Below are positions 1-8,994 of a stretch of 22,849 nucleotides of DNA, one piece after another. Position numbers and translations under genes: made by a program. The stretch is from Chara braunii (Eukaryota > Streptophyta > Charophyceae > Charales > Characeae), in assembly GCA_003427395.1 (NCBI GenBank), contig BFEA01000007.1, positions 5,578,904 to 5,601,752 of the forward strand, given 5' to 3'. Under the pieces are notes generated by a model. It did no database searches. It had not been told where the DNA came from and was given only the letters and a program-made list of their open reading frames with translations. Numbering within the stretch: the stretch's first letter is position 1; every line of letters begins with the position of its first letter.

Positions 1-340
1 AGACACAACAGGTGAAAAAAAAAAAAAAAAAAAGGCCGTCCTTCTCCGCTATCTTCTCCTCCCCCTCCTTCTCCGCTATCTTCTCCTCCCCCTCCACCTT
101 CTGTTCTCGTCGCCCTCTCGTCTTCTTCTTCTTACCCTCCTCCCCCTCGCGTTTTCATCTTTCTCCTCGACCTTTCATGATCTTCTTCTTCTTCCCCTCC
201 TCACCTCTCTTCTTCTTCTTCTTCTTCTTCTTCTTCTTCTTCTTCTTCTTCTTCTTCTTCTCCATTCGCTAGGTCGTCTTCTCTCCTCTTCTTCTTCTTC
301 CCGTCCTTCCCTACTCCCTCCCTGCCTTTCTTCATACCCT
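1..340. repeat. Poly-A run and pyrimidine-rich (TTC)n simple repeats
   Basis: An uninterrupted run of 19 A lies at 15-33. A strongly C/T-rich stretch follows, with repeated CTTCTCCGCTATCTTCTCCTCC-like units near 38-95 and a nearly perfect (TTC)n microsatellite at about 207-261. It can be translated without stops, but the product is only Lys, Phe, Ser and Pro from simple repeats, so I do not call a gene. The position at the window edge fits a contig end. Confidence 0.9.
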
Positions 341-400
341 GCTGCCGCCGCCATACCCTACTGCCATACCGTACTGCCATACTGTGGCATACTGCGCAGC
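341..400. repeat. Short 13-bp tandem repeat, CTACTGCCATACC type
   Basis: Two adjacent 13-bp units (ctactgccatacc, gtactgccatact) and a degenerate third (gtggcatactgcg) lie around 357-398. This is a minor local duplication with no coding support. Confidence 0.6.
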
Positions 401-412
401 CACACGGGCCTG

Positions 413-590
413 CAGGGCCTGTCCCGCAGTCTCAGCCTAAAAGCCTAGAAACAAGGGCTTACAGGCCCCATGTCGTTTCAGCCTGAAAGACTGAAAAACG
501 AGAGCCTGCAGGCCCTATGTCGTTTTAGCCTAAAACAGGGTCTTTCAGGCCCTGAGTCCTTTCAGCCTGAAACGGAGGGCCACTTTCGGG
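413..590. repeat. Four imperfect tandem copies, about 37-49 bp period
   Basis: The phrase CAGGCCC-n-TGTCGTTT-n-AGCCT-n-AAA recurs, with copies beginning at 413 (most diverged), 462, 509 and 546. Each unit contains a near-palindrome TTTCAGCCTGAAA. Differences between copies include paired changes (TTTCAGCCTGAAA versus TTTTAGCCTAAAA) that keep the dyad symmetry. The region is open from 470 to 841 in one frame, but this looks accidental because the repeat periods are not multiples of three. Confidence 0.6.
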
Positions 591-903
591 CCCTCATAAG
601 ATCGACATGCCCTAACACTCAGGCACAAAACCAGGGTTTCAGGAACAGGCTATTTTTGGCCTGTTCCCACACCAGCCTCAGCAGGAGCTGCAGCGGCAGG
701 CCCAGGGTCATCTCGGCATTGGCAAAGAGCAGCCTCCTGGACTGCCCCGCCCTGCACAGCTGCAGGCAGTCAGGAGGCAGGCCGAGTAGTACATGGGGAG
801 TTCCCATGCACTTCACGGGTGGTCAGAGGGCGAGGCAGTAGTAGTCTTCAGGATTCGGCAGCAGCACTCTGGAGGAGCGCTGCAGGAGTAGCTTATCGCT
901 AGC

Positions 904-964
904 AGTAGTCTTCAGCGCTGGGCGCTAGTAGTAGTAGTAGTCTTCAGCGCTGGGCGCTAGTAGA
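904..964. repeat. 32-bp tandem duplication with (AGT)n spacer
   Basis: Two copies of agtagtcttcagcgctgggc-gctagtag start at 904 and 936, joined by a short (AGT)n run. Further on, (GA)n runs lie at about 985-992, 1092-1108 and 1191-1199. No gene is seen from 341 to 1469. The stretch is probably LTR and flank of element 1, but no second LTR copy exists in the window to prove it. Confidence 0.65.
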
Positions 965-1470
965 GGTAGAGGAGGTGAGAGAGAGAGATGGCTGGCGGAG
1001 GCCAGGGAGACTTACTTGTGGCGCCATAGCTCCAGCTTCATCTTCAAGGCACCTGCATCCAGGCGCCAACTTCACAGGTTAGTACCGGACAGAGAGAGAG
1101 AGAGAGAGTTCTTCTTCTTCCTCTTCTAAGTCCACCATCTCTTCGTCACCCTCTCACTCCCCTGACTTCTCAGTATCAGCGGACTTCGACAGAGAGAGAG
1201 TTGTGACTTGAGACTTGACAACATTGGATCCAGACTCGACATTGGGATTCAAACATTTTGACGAGGGACTATTTGGGTTTGTGCCGAAGACTTGGTGTTG
1301 ACGACATTCCCATCTTCCCCTCCTCTTCGTCTAACCCCCCTCTTCTTCATCTGTGTATGGTTGCGGACTGGCGCATTCTTCTTGTGTGAGCGCCAGGCCC
1401 CTTCACACCATGGAGTGATGATGATGATGTATGTTCAGGACTGCATTGCAATATTGATTGTTTGGATCAT

Positions 1471-1481
1471 TGGTATCTAAG
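1471..1481 (+). other. PBS-like site of element 1 (initiator tRNA-Met type)
   Basis: TGGTATCTAAG follows a CA dinucleotide (1468-1469) by one base. The consensus plant PBS complementary to the initiator tRNA-Met 3' end is TGGTATCAGAGC. The first seven bases match and the rest only partly. If correct, the 5' LTR ends at 1469. It cannot be confirmed because no 3' LTR exists here. Confidence 0.45.
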
Positions 1482-1689
1482 TCTTCCGCTACGCTATCTT
1501 GTACTTTGTGAGAGAGGTCGGTTCTTGTTCTGGTCTGCACCATTACAGTATGCAACTGTTTGGAATCGGAGCGGACCTCTCATTCAGAGGACCCGCTCAA
1601 TCAAGTAGCCAGCTTGCTTGATCTATTGATTACTCATTAGTAAATCAAGTAGGACTTCGTCAAATCTCTGAAAAAAAAAAAATCTTGCA

Positions 1690-1892
1690 ACAAATATCTG
1701 AAAATTTCTGATATTCGCATTTCGTTTTACCTGAAAATTTCTGATATTAGTATTCCGTTTTCACACAACAAATATCTGAAAATTTCTGATAATCGCATCT
1801 CGTTTTATCTGAAAATTCCTGATAATAGCATTTCGTTTCTCTGATATTCACATACATAGCCGAAAATTTCTGATGTTAACATTTCGTTTTCT
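1690..1892 (+). repeat. Five degenerate leader repeats, CTGAAAATTTCTGATAnT type
   Basis: The phrase TGAAAATTTCTGATA followed by CGCATTTCGTTTT recurs about five times between 1690 and 1892, with drift (TTCGTTTT, TCCGTTTT, CTCGTTTT). The spacing is about 35-52 bp. The stretch is AT-rich and lies between the PBS-like site and gag of element 1. No reading frame is supported. Confidence 0.7.
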
Positions 1893-2160
1893 AGGCATAT
1901 TGGGATAACGATAGAGGTGGTCATATTCTCGGAAACCGGATTTATTCTTCTCTGAAAATCGAATCTCCATTCTATCTCGCAAATTTTTTTTTGAAAACCG
2001 AAATCTTGCGAAGCCTACAAGCATTTCGTTTTAGGCATATTAGGAGGTTGCCATATTCTCAGAAACTGGATTTAGTTCTTTTCTGAAAATCGCATCTCTA
2101 CTCTATTTCGCAAAAAAAAGTTCAAGATCGCATTTTTGTGAAAGCTGAAACTTTGCGGAA
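1893..2160 (+). repeat. 140-bp tandem duplication in the element 1 leader
   Basis: AGGCATATT at 1893 and at 2033 begins two copies sharing TCATATTCTCnGAAACnGGATTTA, CTGAAAATCGnATCTC and TTTCGCAAA blocks in the same order. The second copy is somewhat shorter because of small deletions. The unit also contains the CATTTCGTTTT word of the upstream repeat, so the whole leader (1690-2160) probably grew by serial duplication. Confidence 0.65.
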
Positions 2161-2317
2161 CCTAGCCTAGATCACGCTCATAGTACTCTTCTGACATAGC
2201 TCACTCATAACAGATCGACAGATATACAAAAAATACAAATAAAAGGGGGGGTGTTCCTCTTCTTTAATTTTTTTATTTATTTTATTCTGTTGATTAGGAC
2301 CGGGAGGAAAGTATAGC
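2161..2317 (+). other. Leader segment ending in a possible 3' splice acceptor
   Basis: A T-rich tract at about 2262-2290 is followed by TTGATTAG (2290-2297), which resembles a polypyrimidine tract and AG acceptor. A weak donor-like CAG-GTTAGT lies at 1075-1083, upstream of the PBS-like site, and no good donor is seen between 1482 and 2290. I therefore record the acceptor resemblance without proposing an intron. A run of seven G occurs near 2245. Confidence 0.25.
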
Positions 2318-2385
2318 TTGGTCGGTTACCTACCTGCGTTTTCCCTCCCAGCCACCCCTTTGCCTGCATTCCCGGTTTGGTACAG

Positions 2386-2620
2386 TGCCACGTCAGCAAC
2401 AGTGCCATGTGAGCCGTGCCACGTTAGCAACAGTGTCACATCAGCAGTGCCACGTCAGCATTGCCATGTCAGCAGTGCCACATCAGCAACAGCGCCACGT
2501 CAGCAGTGCCACGTCAGCAACAGTGCCACGTCAGCAGTACACGTCAGCAGTGCCACGTCAGCAACAGTGCCACGTCAGCAGTACCACGTCAGCAGTGCCA
2601 CAGTGCTGCGTCAGCAGTGC
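2386..2620 (-). repeat. Dense array of TGCTGACGTGGCA (reads TGCCACGTCAGCA on +)
   Basis: About sixteen units follow each other with almost no other sequence, alternating between 14 bp (TGCCACGTCAGCAG) and 17 bp (TGCCACGTCAGCAACAG). Variants include TGCCATGTCAGCA, TGTCACATCAGCA and TGCTGCGTCAGCA. The minus-strand word contains TGACGTGG, a C-box/G-box hybrid with the ACGT core bound by plant bZIP factors. The array ends ten bases before the probable gag ATG. Because the periods are not multiples of three, all three forward frames stay open and translate to Cys-His-Val-Ser, Ala-Thr-Ser or Pro-Arg-Gln-Gln repeats. The same word occurs in the leader of element 2 in the opposite orientation. Confidence 0.9.
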
Positions 2621-2629
2621 CCCACCACC

Positions 2630-4173
2630 ATGACGGGCTCAGTTATGGGCATGCCAGGCCAACTGGCCAATGAGTCCATTGCCGAGTACCGGCAGCGTTT
2701 CGAAGCTCAGCTCGCACTGATCGAGGCTGAGGAACAGCGTCAGGCGGCAGCCGAGGATGCCCGCCTACAAGCTGAAGCGGCGGCAACAGTTGAGAAGCAG
2801 CGGATTCAAGCCGAAGCCGAAGCAGATACCCAGGCACGCCGCAATGAGGCCCTGGATCTGTTACAGCGGCATGAAGCCACCAGCATCGAAAAGCTCAAGT
2901 TTTGGCATTTTGAACCATCTGAGCAGCACGACGACGCGACACCGGAAGAGCAGCACAAGGAGTTCTTGGCCAAACTCGTGACCCAGTTGGTTTACACTTG
3001 TAACCACCTGCAGTCCGAGATGGCGAATCTCCGAAGGGCGGTACAGAACCACAAGGGTCTGCACGAGGATGCTACACGGGCACTCGATTCCCGTGTACAG
3101 GACTTGGAGCAAGTAGCACCAAGACCAGATGCTGGCGCGACCAGCAATGCACCCTCTACCCGCCAATTGGAAGAACGAGTTGACCACGTAGTCGCAATGC
3201 TCGGCGACATCAGCACCTTCGCTGCGCCGGCAACCATCAGCAAGCAGCTGGACACCTTGAAGACCAAGGTTCAGCAACTGCACCAGCGGGCCAACAAGGA
3301 TGGCAACACCAGTGCGCAGCACTACAAGATGCCGACATTCCAGATCGAGAAGTTCGATGATTATACGCATCAAGACCCGGTCCCCTGGTGGGAGGGCTTT
3401 ACGACGCAACTTCGGATTCTTTTCGTCCCCGAACACTCGTACATCGGCGCGCTGTTCCTCAACTCAAAAGGCGGATGCCAGATCTGGATCAGCCACCTGG
3501 GAACCATTCATGGAGTCCAGGTCGCACATCTGAAAGATAAGATCTCTTGGAAAGAGTTAACACGGCTATGGAAGAAGCGGTTCATCGTGGACGACGCCCC
3601 GGCGCTCACCATCAACCGCCTCTTCGCTATGACACAAGGCAACACATGGACACGCGACTGGCTCACGGAATGGCAAAAGATCGTGGCGACGCCGGATCTC
3701 GAATTGCCATTTTCGCATCTGCGCCGGGAGTTTAACAACCGGTCATATGCCTCTTTGAGCCTTGCACTTGGTGATAGCGAGCAATACGCGACCTTCGCCG
3801 AAATCATCGACAAGGCAAGGAAGATCATCAAGACCAATAGGGCGGCTGCACACGAGAAGTCGGCATGGCAGCCGTGGAGAAAGGGAAATTTGGTCCGCGT
3901 CCGCAGCATGTCGCTGCAGTCCACTCGGACAAAATTGTGCAAGACCTGACAGCCACCCAAGCATCACGTGAGGGAGATCAGGTGGCTGATGTCCAGCCGC
4001 GAAGCAACAACAACTCCCGAGGAAAAGGGAAGGCGAAAACCGCATCGCCGGCCGAAAACGGACAGCCAACACCTTAGGTCAAATTTCACTTGACTGAGGC
4101 CGAATACAAGTGGCGTGGCCGGTATGGCTGCTGCTATTGGTGCAACAGCACCAAGCACAAGACCTCCCAATGA
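2630..4173 (+). pseudogene. Gag of element 1 (frameshifted)
   Basis: This is the structural Gag precursor, which would assemble the particle and bind element RNA. I place the start at ATG 2630 (context accATGa), just after the motif array; the frame stays open back to 2318 only by reading through that array. After the start come a Gln/Glu/Ala-rich coiled-coil-like segment (about 2670-3110) and a second helical region. The capsid core, similar to the retrotransposon gag family, spans about 3329-3830 and contains the WWEGFTTQL and RLWKKRF blocks. Between about 3840 and 3880 the likely coding frame shifts; the first frame stops at 3949. The other frame continues with a basic Ser/Asn/Lys linker, a TAG at 4075, then a zinc knuckle. 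Confidence 0.8.
4132..4173 (+). other. Gag zinc knuckle with its last Cys replaced by a stop
   Basis: In the frame of the basic linker the codons read Cys-Tyr-Trp-Cys-Asn-Ser-Thr-Lys-His-Lys-Thr-Ser-Gln, then TGA at 4171-4173. This is the CX2CX4HX4C nucleocapsid pattern with the fourth ligand position occupied by the stop. A one-base change from TGC or TGT explains it. The match in spacing makes the identification good despite the preceding TAG at 4075-4077. Confidence 0.75.
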
Positions 4174-4310
4174 CCGGATCAAGGCAAGGAGGATGTTCGG
4201 CCTCGCATCAACTCGGGAAACTGAGTTGCGCGGGAGGTAAGGTGACTCCACCTCTCACTCCGCCAGATTCGGCCGCCTGACTAGCGACCTCCTACACATT
4301 TGGGGAGGAT
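4174..4310 (+). other. Inter-domain segment between knuckle and protease
   Basis: This short stretch has stops in the relevant frames and no recognisable domain. It connects the gag knuckle to the protease frame and is presumably decayed gag-pol linker. Confidence 0.5.
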
Positions 4311-5033
4311 GTGAATGTCGCAAGTCCTCGGTTCACTTACGAGGATTATGCTGTCCACTTGGTCCCACCGTTAGACCAACCACTCCACGTGCAACAATCC
4401 ACCGCATGCACGGTTTCACTACCATCGGCAACCGACTCGGCAACTTCGCTACCATCTATCGCTGGGGATTCGACGACATGGTCAAGACTTGAAGAGCTCG
4501 ACCCGTTGACGTTTGCAGACTTCCAATGGATGCCCCTTCCCTCGTCCGGTCGATTGCCGAAACCGCATTACAACGTGCTCATGGCACAATTGCGGGATTA
4601 CTTGCACACTGCAGTACCAACTCCGTTGATGGACGCCGGAGCAGAGGTTGTCGACCTTCACGCCTACATTGCGAAGATCGACCGCGAGTTCAAAACACAA
4701 CGGTACGACGACATCGACGCGCCATTGTTGTACATACGCATTCAGATCGGAGAGGCCTCCTGCAACGCTTTGATCGATTGCGGAGCTACTCGCAACTACA
4801 TGAGCCAAAACTTTATGGTACGCGCTGGCCTTAAGCCACGCGTTCGGAGGAAGTCGCAGCCCACGCAAGTCACGTTGGTCGACGGTCACACGCACAAGTC
4901 AATCGACCAGTGCATTGATGCCGTCCCCGTGTACTTTGCCCCGCATGCAAGCGAGGCCGTGTCCTTCGATATTTTGGACACCAAGTCCGACATGATCTTG
5001 GGCATGTCATGACTGCGAAGCGAGGACCACCCG
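4311..5033 (+). pseudogene. Aspartic protease of element 1, active-site Ser/Thr replaced by Cys
   Basis: A retropepsin-like domain cleaves the polyprotein. The N-terminal linker (4311-4700) is low in recognisable motifs. The domain itself runs from about 4720. The active-site block reads ALIDCGATRNYMS at about 4767-4805, with Asp-Cys-Gly at 4776-4784 where the family has Asp-Ser/Thr-Gly. The second conserved block MILGMS at about 4993-5010 is followed by TGA (5010-5012) exactly where family members have Trp. The same frame continues past the stop into reverse transcriptase, so the break is a single nonsense change. Confidence 0.85.
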
Positions 5034-6684
5034 GTGAACTTCTACCGCCGCACCGTTCACGTTCGTGATCGGAACGGAGTACTAATCCCATGCACGGTGC
5101 CTCCTCCTCACCCTTCGATCAACTGCCACGTGGTGTCCGCCGCAAGCATTCAAGCTTCCATCATCCGGGATGACATCGAGGAGATGGGGGGGTGTTTTCT
5201 CCACGCCCTCCCGCCCCAAGACATTCCATCGACGGACTCAACACCGGACCCACGCATCACCGAGCTTCTCGACGCCTACGGCGACGTGTTCGAAACACCA
5301 CATGGAGTAGTACCGGATCGGCGCATCCGCCACGAGATCATCCTCGAGGACGGGGTTGTACCTCCGAGTGGTTGCATCTACCGCATGAGCGAGGAAGAGT
5401 TAAGTGTGCTAAGGGCACAACTCGACGATCTTCTCAAGAAAGGTTGGATTCGGCCTAGCTCTTCGCCATACAGTGCTCCCGTTCTCTTCGTCCGGAAGAA
5501 GAACAAGGAGCTGCAGTTGTGCATCGATTATCGCAAGCTCAACGCGCAAACCATCAAGAACGCCGGCCCTCTTCCGCGCATCGACGACCTCCTCGAACGA
5601 CTGGGCGGCGCCAAGTTCTTCTCCAAGCTTGACCTCAAATCGGGATATCACCAACTCGAGATCCGGCAGGAGGACCGCTACAAGACCGCGTTTAAGACGC
5701 GATATGGGCATTTCGAATGGCTGGTTATGCCTTTTGGCCTTACGAATGCCCCGGCCACATTCCAAGCAGCTATGACAACGGAGTTCCGACACATGCTGGA
5801 TAGATTCGTACTCATCTACCTCGACGACATCTTGGTGTACAGCCGGAGTTTGGACGAGCATGTGGAGCACCTGCGCACCGTTTTGGAGCGGCTACAACAA
5901 GCCAAGTACAAAGCCAACCGCGACAAATGCGAATTCACACGCCAAGAGTTGGAGTACTTGGGACATTATGTGACGCCACAAGGCTGTCCGCTTGCGAACA
6001 AGATCGAGGCCATCCGTGTATGGCCCGAGCCCACCAACACCACGGACGTTCATTCATTCATGGGGATTGGCGGGCTACTATCAACGCTTCATCACCGGGT
6101 ACTCAAGGATTGCCGCACCTATGACGAGATTACAATCGCCAAAGGTGCCATTCGTATTCGATGACGATGCACGCCGGTCATTCCAAGCACTCGAGACGAC
6201 CATGCTCATGGCACCCGTCCTTAGCATCTACGACGCCACCCTGCCAACGAGAGTGACAACCGACGCTTCCGGCTATGGCATTGGGGCAGTCTTGGAACAA
6301 CACGACGGCGACGACTGACACCCTGTAGAGTATTTAAGCCACAAAGTGCCTCCCATCAATTCACTTGATGATGCAAGCAAGAAGGAGTTGCTCGCGTTCG
6401 TAATGGCTCTCAAGCGATGGCGGCACTTCCTCCTTGGGCGTCGAAGGTTCACATGGGTCACGGACAACAACCCATTAACCTACTACAAGACGCAGGATAC
6501 GGTGAGCAGCACGATCGGACGATGGATGTACTTCATCGACCAATTTGACTTCACACCGAAACATCTCCCCGACCTCTCCAATCGCGCAGCAGATGCACTC
6601 TCGCGAAGACCCGATCTTTGCGCTATGACACATCATGCCTTCCCATTTAACGAGGAACTCCAGCGACACTTCGTCCGGGGCTAA
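5034..6684 (+). pseudogene. Reverse transcriptase and RNase H of element 1
   Basis: This copies element RNA to DNA and removes the RNA strand. RT starts with a region containing LLDAYGDVFETPHGVVPDRR. It continues with KKGWIRPSSSPYSAPVLFVRKK, LKSGYHQLEI, MPFGLTNAPATFQ and the catalytic YLDD at 5817-5828. An extra G in the run at 6062-6065 shifts the frame; the downstream frame resumes at GYYQRFITGYSRIAAPM. RNase H follows with TTDASGYGIGAVLEQ, the Glu of KELLAF, the Asp of VTDNNPLTY and NRAADALSRR, so its four acidic residues appear present. TGA at 6316-6318 replaces a Trp before HPVEYLS. TAA at 6682-6684 separates RNase H from integrase. About as long as family norms. Confidence 0.95.
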
Positions 6685-7671
6685 GAGTCCGATCCGATAT
6701 TCGCCACGTTGTATGCGCAGCTATCTTCGAATCACCCGCCGGCCAGCCACTATCGCATCGTCAACGGGTACTTGCTCCTCCACTCGAGAGGCAAGGACTT
6801 ATTGTGTGTCCCATGCGCTTGTCGTGTTCAGACTCGCCTTCTCGGTGAGTACCATGACTCGCGACTCGCCGGCCATTTTGGAGTCAATCGCACGATTGCA
6901 CGACTTCGGCAACGATTCTGATGGCCTGACCTCATTACCGATGTCACTCGGTATTGCGACTCTCGCGAAGTTTGCCGACGAAGCAAGCCCCGCAACCGCA
7001 ATCCCTACGGCGAGTTGCGCCCGATGCCTACCCACAGGAACCCGGCCTCTCCATTGCCATGGACGTCACCGGTCCGTTTCCCCGCGACCGGCTCGGGCAC
7101 GACGGCATCCTCACGGTCGTTGACCGTTTGAGTAAGTATGCGTGATTTCTTCCTTGCAAGCACTACGCCACGGCTCCCGAACTTGCGCGCCTCTTACACA
7201 CCGGCTGGATTTGCAGCCACGGCGTGCCGGAAGACAATGTCATCAACCGAGACACTCGCTTCATGTCGGCATTTTGGACTGCTCTCATGCATGAATCCCG
7301 CACGAAGATGAAACCAAGCTCGACTCGGCATCCACAAACGGACGGGCAAACGGAGCGGGCACATCAAACCGCTCAAATGATGCTTCGTACACTCATCCGC
7401 CCGGATCAGAAGGATTGGGTTGACCGCCTCCCCGACATCGAGTTCGCCTACAACACTTCGTTGCATCCGGCGATCGACGTGACTCCATTCGAGTCGCACC
7501 ACCGTGGCCGGAAAGGTCGTATCTTCGTTGCTCTTCTCCTCCCACGAACAGCCGATATAGACGCTGCTTGCTCCCCCGCTTCCGTTCGGAAGTACAGGGA
7601 ATTGCTGGCTCAAGCCCGCGCGAACATGCAAAAGGCTCAAGTCCGCATGCAGCAGCAAGCCAACAGGCATC
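6685..7671 (+). pseudogene. Integrase of element 1, catalytic Asp and zinc Cys lost, C-terminus missing
   Basis: Integrase inserts the cDNA into the chromosome. The zinc domain has His-X6-His in YHDSRLAGHFG, but the first Cys of CX2C is Arg (CGC at 6964-6966). TGA at 6919-6921 replaces a Trp. A one-base deletion near 7028-7032 shifts the frame to the one carrying the core. The first catalytic Asp is at 7062-7064 (AMDVTGPF). TGA interrupts at about 7143-7146. The second catalytic position is Asn (AAC at 7245-7247, in NVINRDTRF). The Glu is at 7353-7355 (GQTERAHQ), with the canonical 35 residues between the last two. After the helical QQANRHR block the similarity stops at about 7671, before the expected SH3-like and chromodomain part. 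Confidence 0.9.
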
Positions 7672-7743
7672 GCGTGCTATGTCCCATCCGCTGTCGCACT
7701 TTTTCCAGTCGGACCGCTTTAGACGACCGGAAAGCCAACAGGC
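7657..7743 (+). repeat. 12-bp direct repeat at the element 1 breakpoint
   Basis: AAGCCAACAGGC occurs at 7657-7668, the last conserved integrase codons, and again at 7732-7743. The 63 bp between them do not continue integrase. This may be a trace of the deletion or rearrangement that removed the 3' part of the element. Confidence 0.6.
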
Positions 7744-8172
7744 TGTCACGCATGGTTTTATTGTTGATTGCAATAAATAAAATAAATTAAATAAAGCAAA
7801 TCCCTTCCTGCTGTGTGCGTCCGACTTCGAGCGAGACCCTTCAATTGCGGTCTTCGCCGGTCCCCGGTCTTAGGAATCTTTTATTTTGATTCGGAACAGC
7901 AGAGAATCGTGCAAATAATAATCATAAACTTTTGGAGTGCTATGCATGCAACAATTATGCCAGTCTGATTTTGAGAACTGTGACAGAATCATCCACGAAA
8001 GCAATCATCAAGCAAGAGCAATGCAAGAAGTAAGACCGACTGACTCGAGTAATGACAGAGTCAAAGGAACGAGGGAAAAATGAGAACTCATAATAGTCTC
8101 AGAAAGTACATATGGGGGAGAGCATGGCCAGCACCAATCAAGAACCCTCACTCATCCCTCTAAGCCTCACAC
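7744..8172. other. Gene-free stretch after element 1
   Basis: AT-rich sequence with an AATAAATAAAATAAATTAAATAAA run at about 7771-7795 and an AATAATAATCATAAA stretch near 7915. No LTR, PPT or coding domain is recognised. A poly-A-signal-like AATAAA is present but has no gene assigned to it. Confidence 0.5.
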
Positions 8173-8952
8173 TCAATCTCTCATTTTGTTGTCTATCGTT
8201 TGGGCTTCTTGCCATGCTTCCGTACTCTCTGAGGTTGGGGCCTCTGTATGTTTAAGCCACCTGAAGTCGGCTAGTACCGAACTCTTCCATCCAAGCCCCA
8301 TGATACGGAAGTCAATCATGGCACAAAACTCCTCCCATAGAGTGGGGAGATATGGCTGAGAGAAAATGCCCCTCCTGAGATGTGGAAACTCGGAGGGCTC
8401 AGTCACTGCCTCATAGTCGATCACTGTTGGCGATATGTATCTCTTGGCCAAATCCACCAGTCCACCCCAATAAGAGCCGTCAGTGACGGTGAAGGGTACC
8501 GGAGGTTTAGGATAATCGACGAAAAGCTTAGGATCAAAGCTATAGACTAGCTTTGTGCCCCCCTCGAGTCTTCCAACTTTCCATTGCACGTACCTGGCTA
8601 CTGCAACCCACACAGCATCAAAATGAGGGTGTGTCTCTCTCCCTCTCTTCAGAAAAATCCGCAGGTCTTTGACTGTACCTTCAACAAACTCAGTGAGGAC
8701 GACGAAGATAGACAGATCTTCGCGCTTGAACCCATCGATCTTGACGTATTTGTAGGGAAAGCTCTCCTTGGTAGCTATCCGATTGAGACTGTCAAGGACC
8801 GACAGGTCAACTGAAATGGGATTGATCTCTCTCATGAGCTCAATTACATTGATATTTTCTAACGGAAAGAAAGAAGTTGGCTTCTGACTGATGAGTGTAT
8901 GAGTGAAAGTTACTTGGTAGGATAGAGTCTTACTCAAGCCAACTGAATGCCC
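8173..8952 (-). CDS. Hypothetical protein, about 259 residues, unrecognised
   Basis: I do not recognise this protein. The frame is open on the minus strand from 8994 down to the stop at 8173-8175, and the first codon usable as a start in the visible part is a GTG (about 8955), so the true start is probably further upstream or in another exon. The composition is protein-like and non-repetitive, with hydrophobic and aromatic residues spaced as in a globular domain (blocks near FDAVWVAVARYVQWKVGRL and DGSYWGGLVDLAKRY). Immediately upstream, after an in-frame TAG at 8992-8994, the same frame is open for 42 more codons made of a Gln/Asn tetrapeptide repeat. It could be a decayed host gene, an exon or a fragment of another mobile element. 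Confidence 0.4.
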   Translation of the reverse strand, partial: GHSVGLSKTLSYQVTFTHTLISQKPTSFFPLENINVIELMREINPISVDLSVLDSLNRIATKESFPYKYVKIDGFKREDLSIFVVLTEFVEGTVKDLRIFLKRGRETHPHFDAVWVAVARYVQWKVGRLEGGTKLVYSFDPKLFVDYPKPPVPFTVTDGSYWGGLVDLAKRYISPTVIDYEAVTEPSEFPHLRRGIFSQPYLPTLWEEFCAMIDFRIMGLGWKSSVLADFRWLKHTEAPTSESTEAWQEAQTIDNKMRD

Positions 8953-8994
8953 CACTGGAAACTGAATGTTGTTGAGGTTGCTGGCTGAGTTCTA

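Larger units (their letters stand above)
1470..7671 (+). mobile_element. Element 1: degenerate, 3'-truncated Ty3/gypsy retrotransposon
   Basis: The domain order gag capsid, zinc knuckle, aspartic protease, reverse transcriptase, RNase H, integrase is that of Ty3/gypsy elements. The proposed 5' boundary is a PBS-like site at 1471. The body ends abruptly at about 7671, inside the C-terminal part of integrase, and no repeated LTR is found on either side. Coding is split by at least three frame changes (about 3840-3880, 6062-6065, about 7028-7032) and several in-frame stops. Several key residues are also lost: protease DCG, integrase Asp to Asn, integrase zinc Cys to Arg, and the last gag knuckle Cys to stop. 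The pol is rich in CG dinucleotides, unlike element 2. It cannot move by its own proteins as assembled. Confidence 0.9.

Noticed and set aside
12-272. Open frame beginning poly-Lys and continuing Phe/Ser/Pro-rich
   Set aside because: It is translation of an A run and (TTC)n and CT-rich simple repeats, with no protein-like composition.
470-841. 123-codon + frame with Gln/Pro-rich start
   Set aside because: It overlaps imperfect tandem repeats whose period is not a multiple of three. It has no domain and an equally long shadow on minus.
2386-2620. CRISPR-like array
   Set aside because: Units are 13-17 bp with spacers of 1-4 bp, in a eukaryotic retrotransposon. There are no spacer-sized unique segments and no cas genes.
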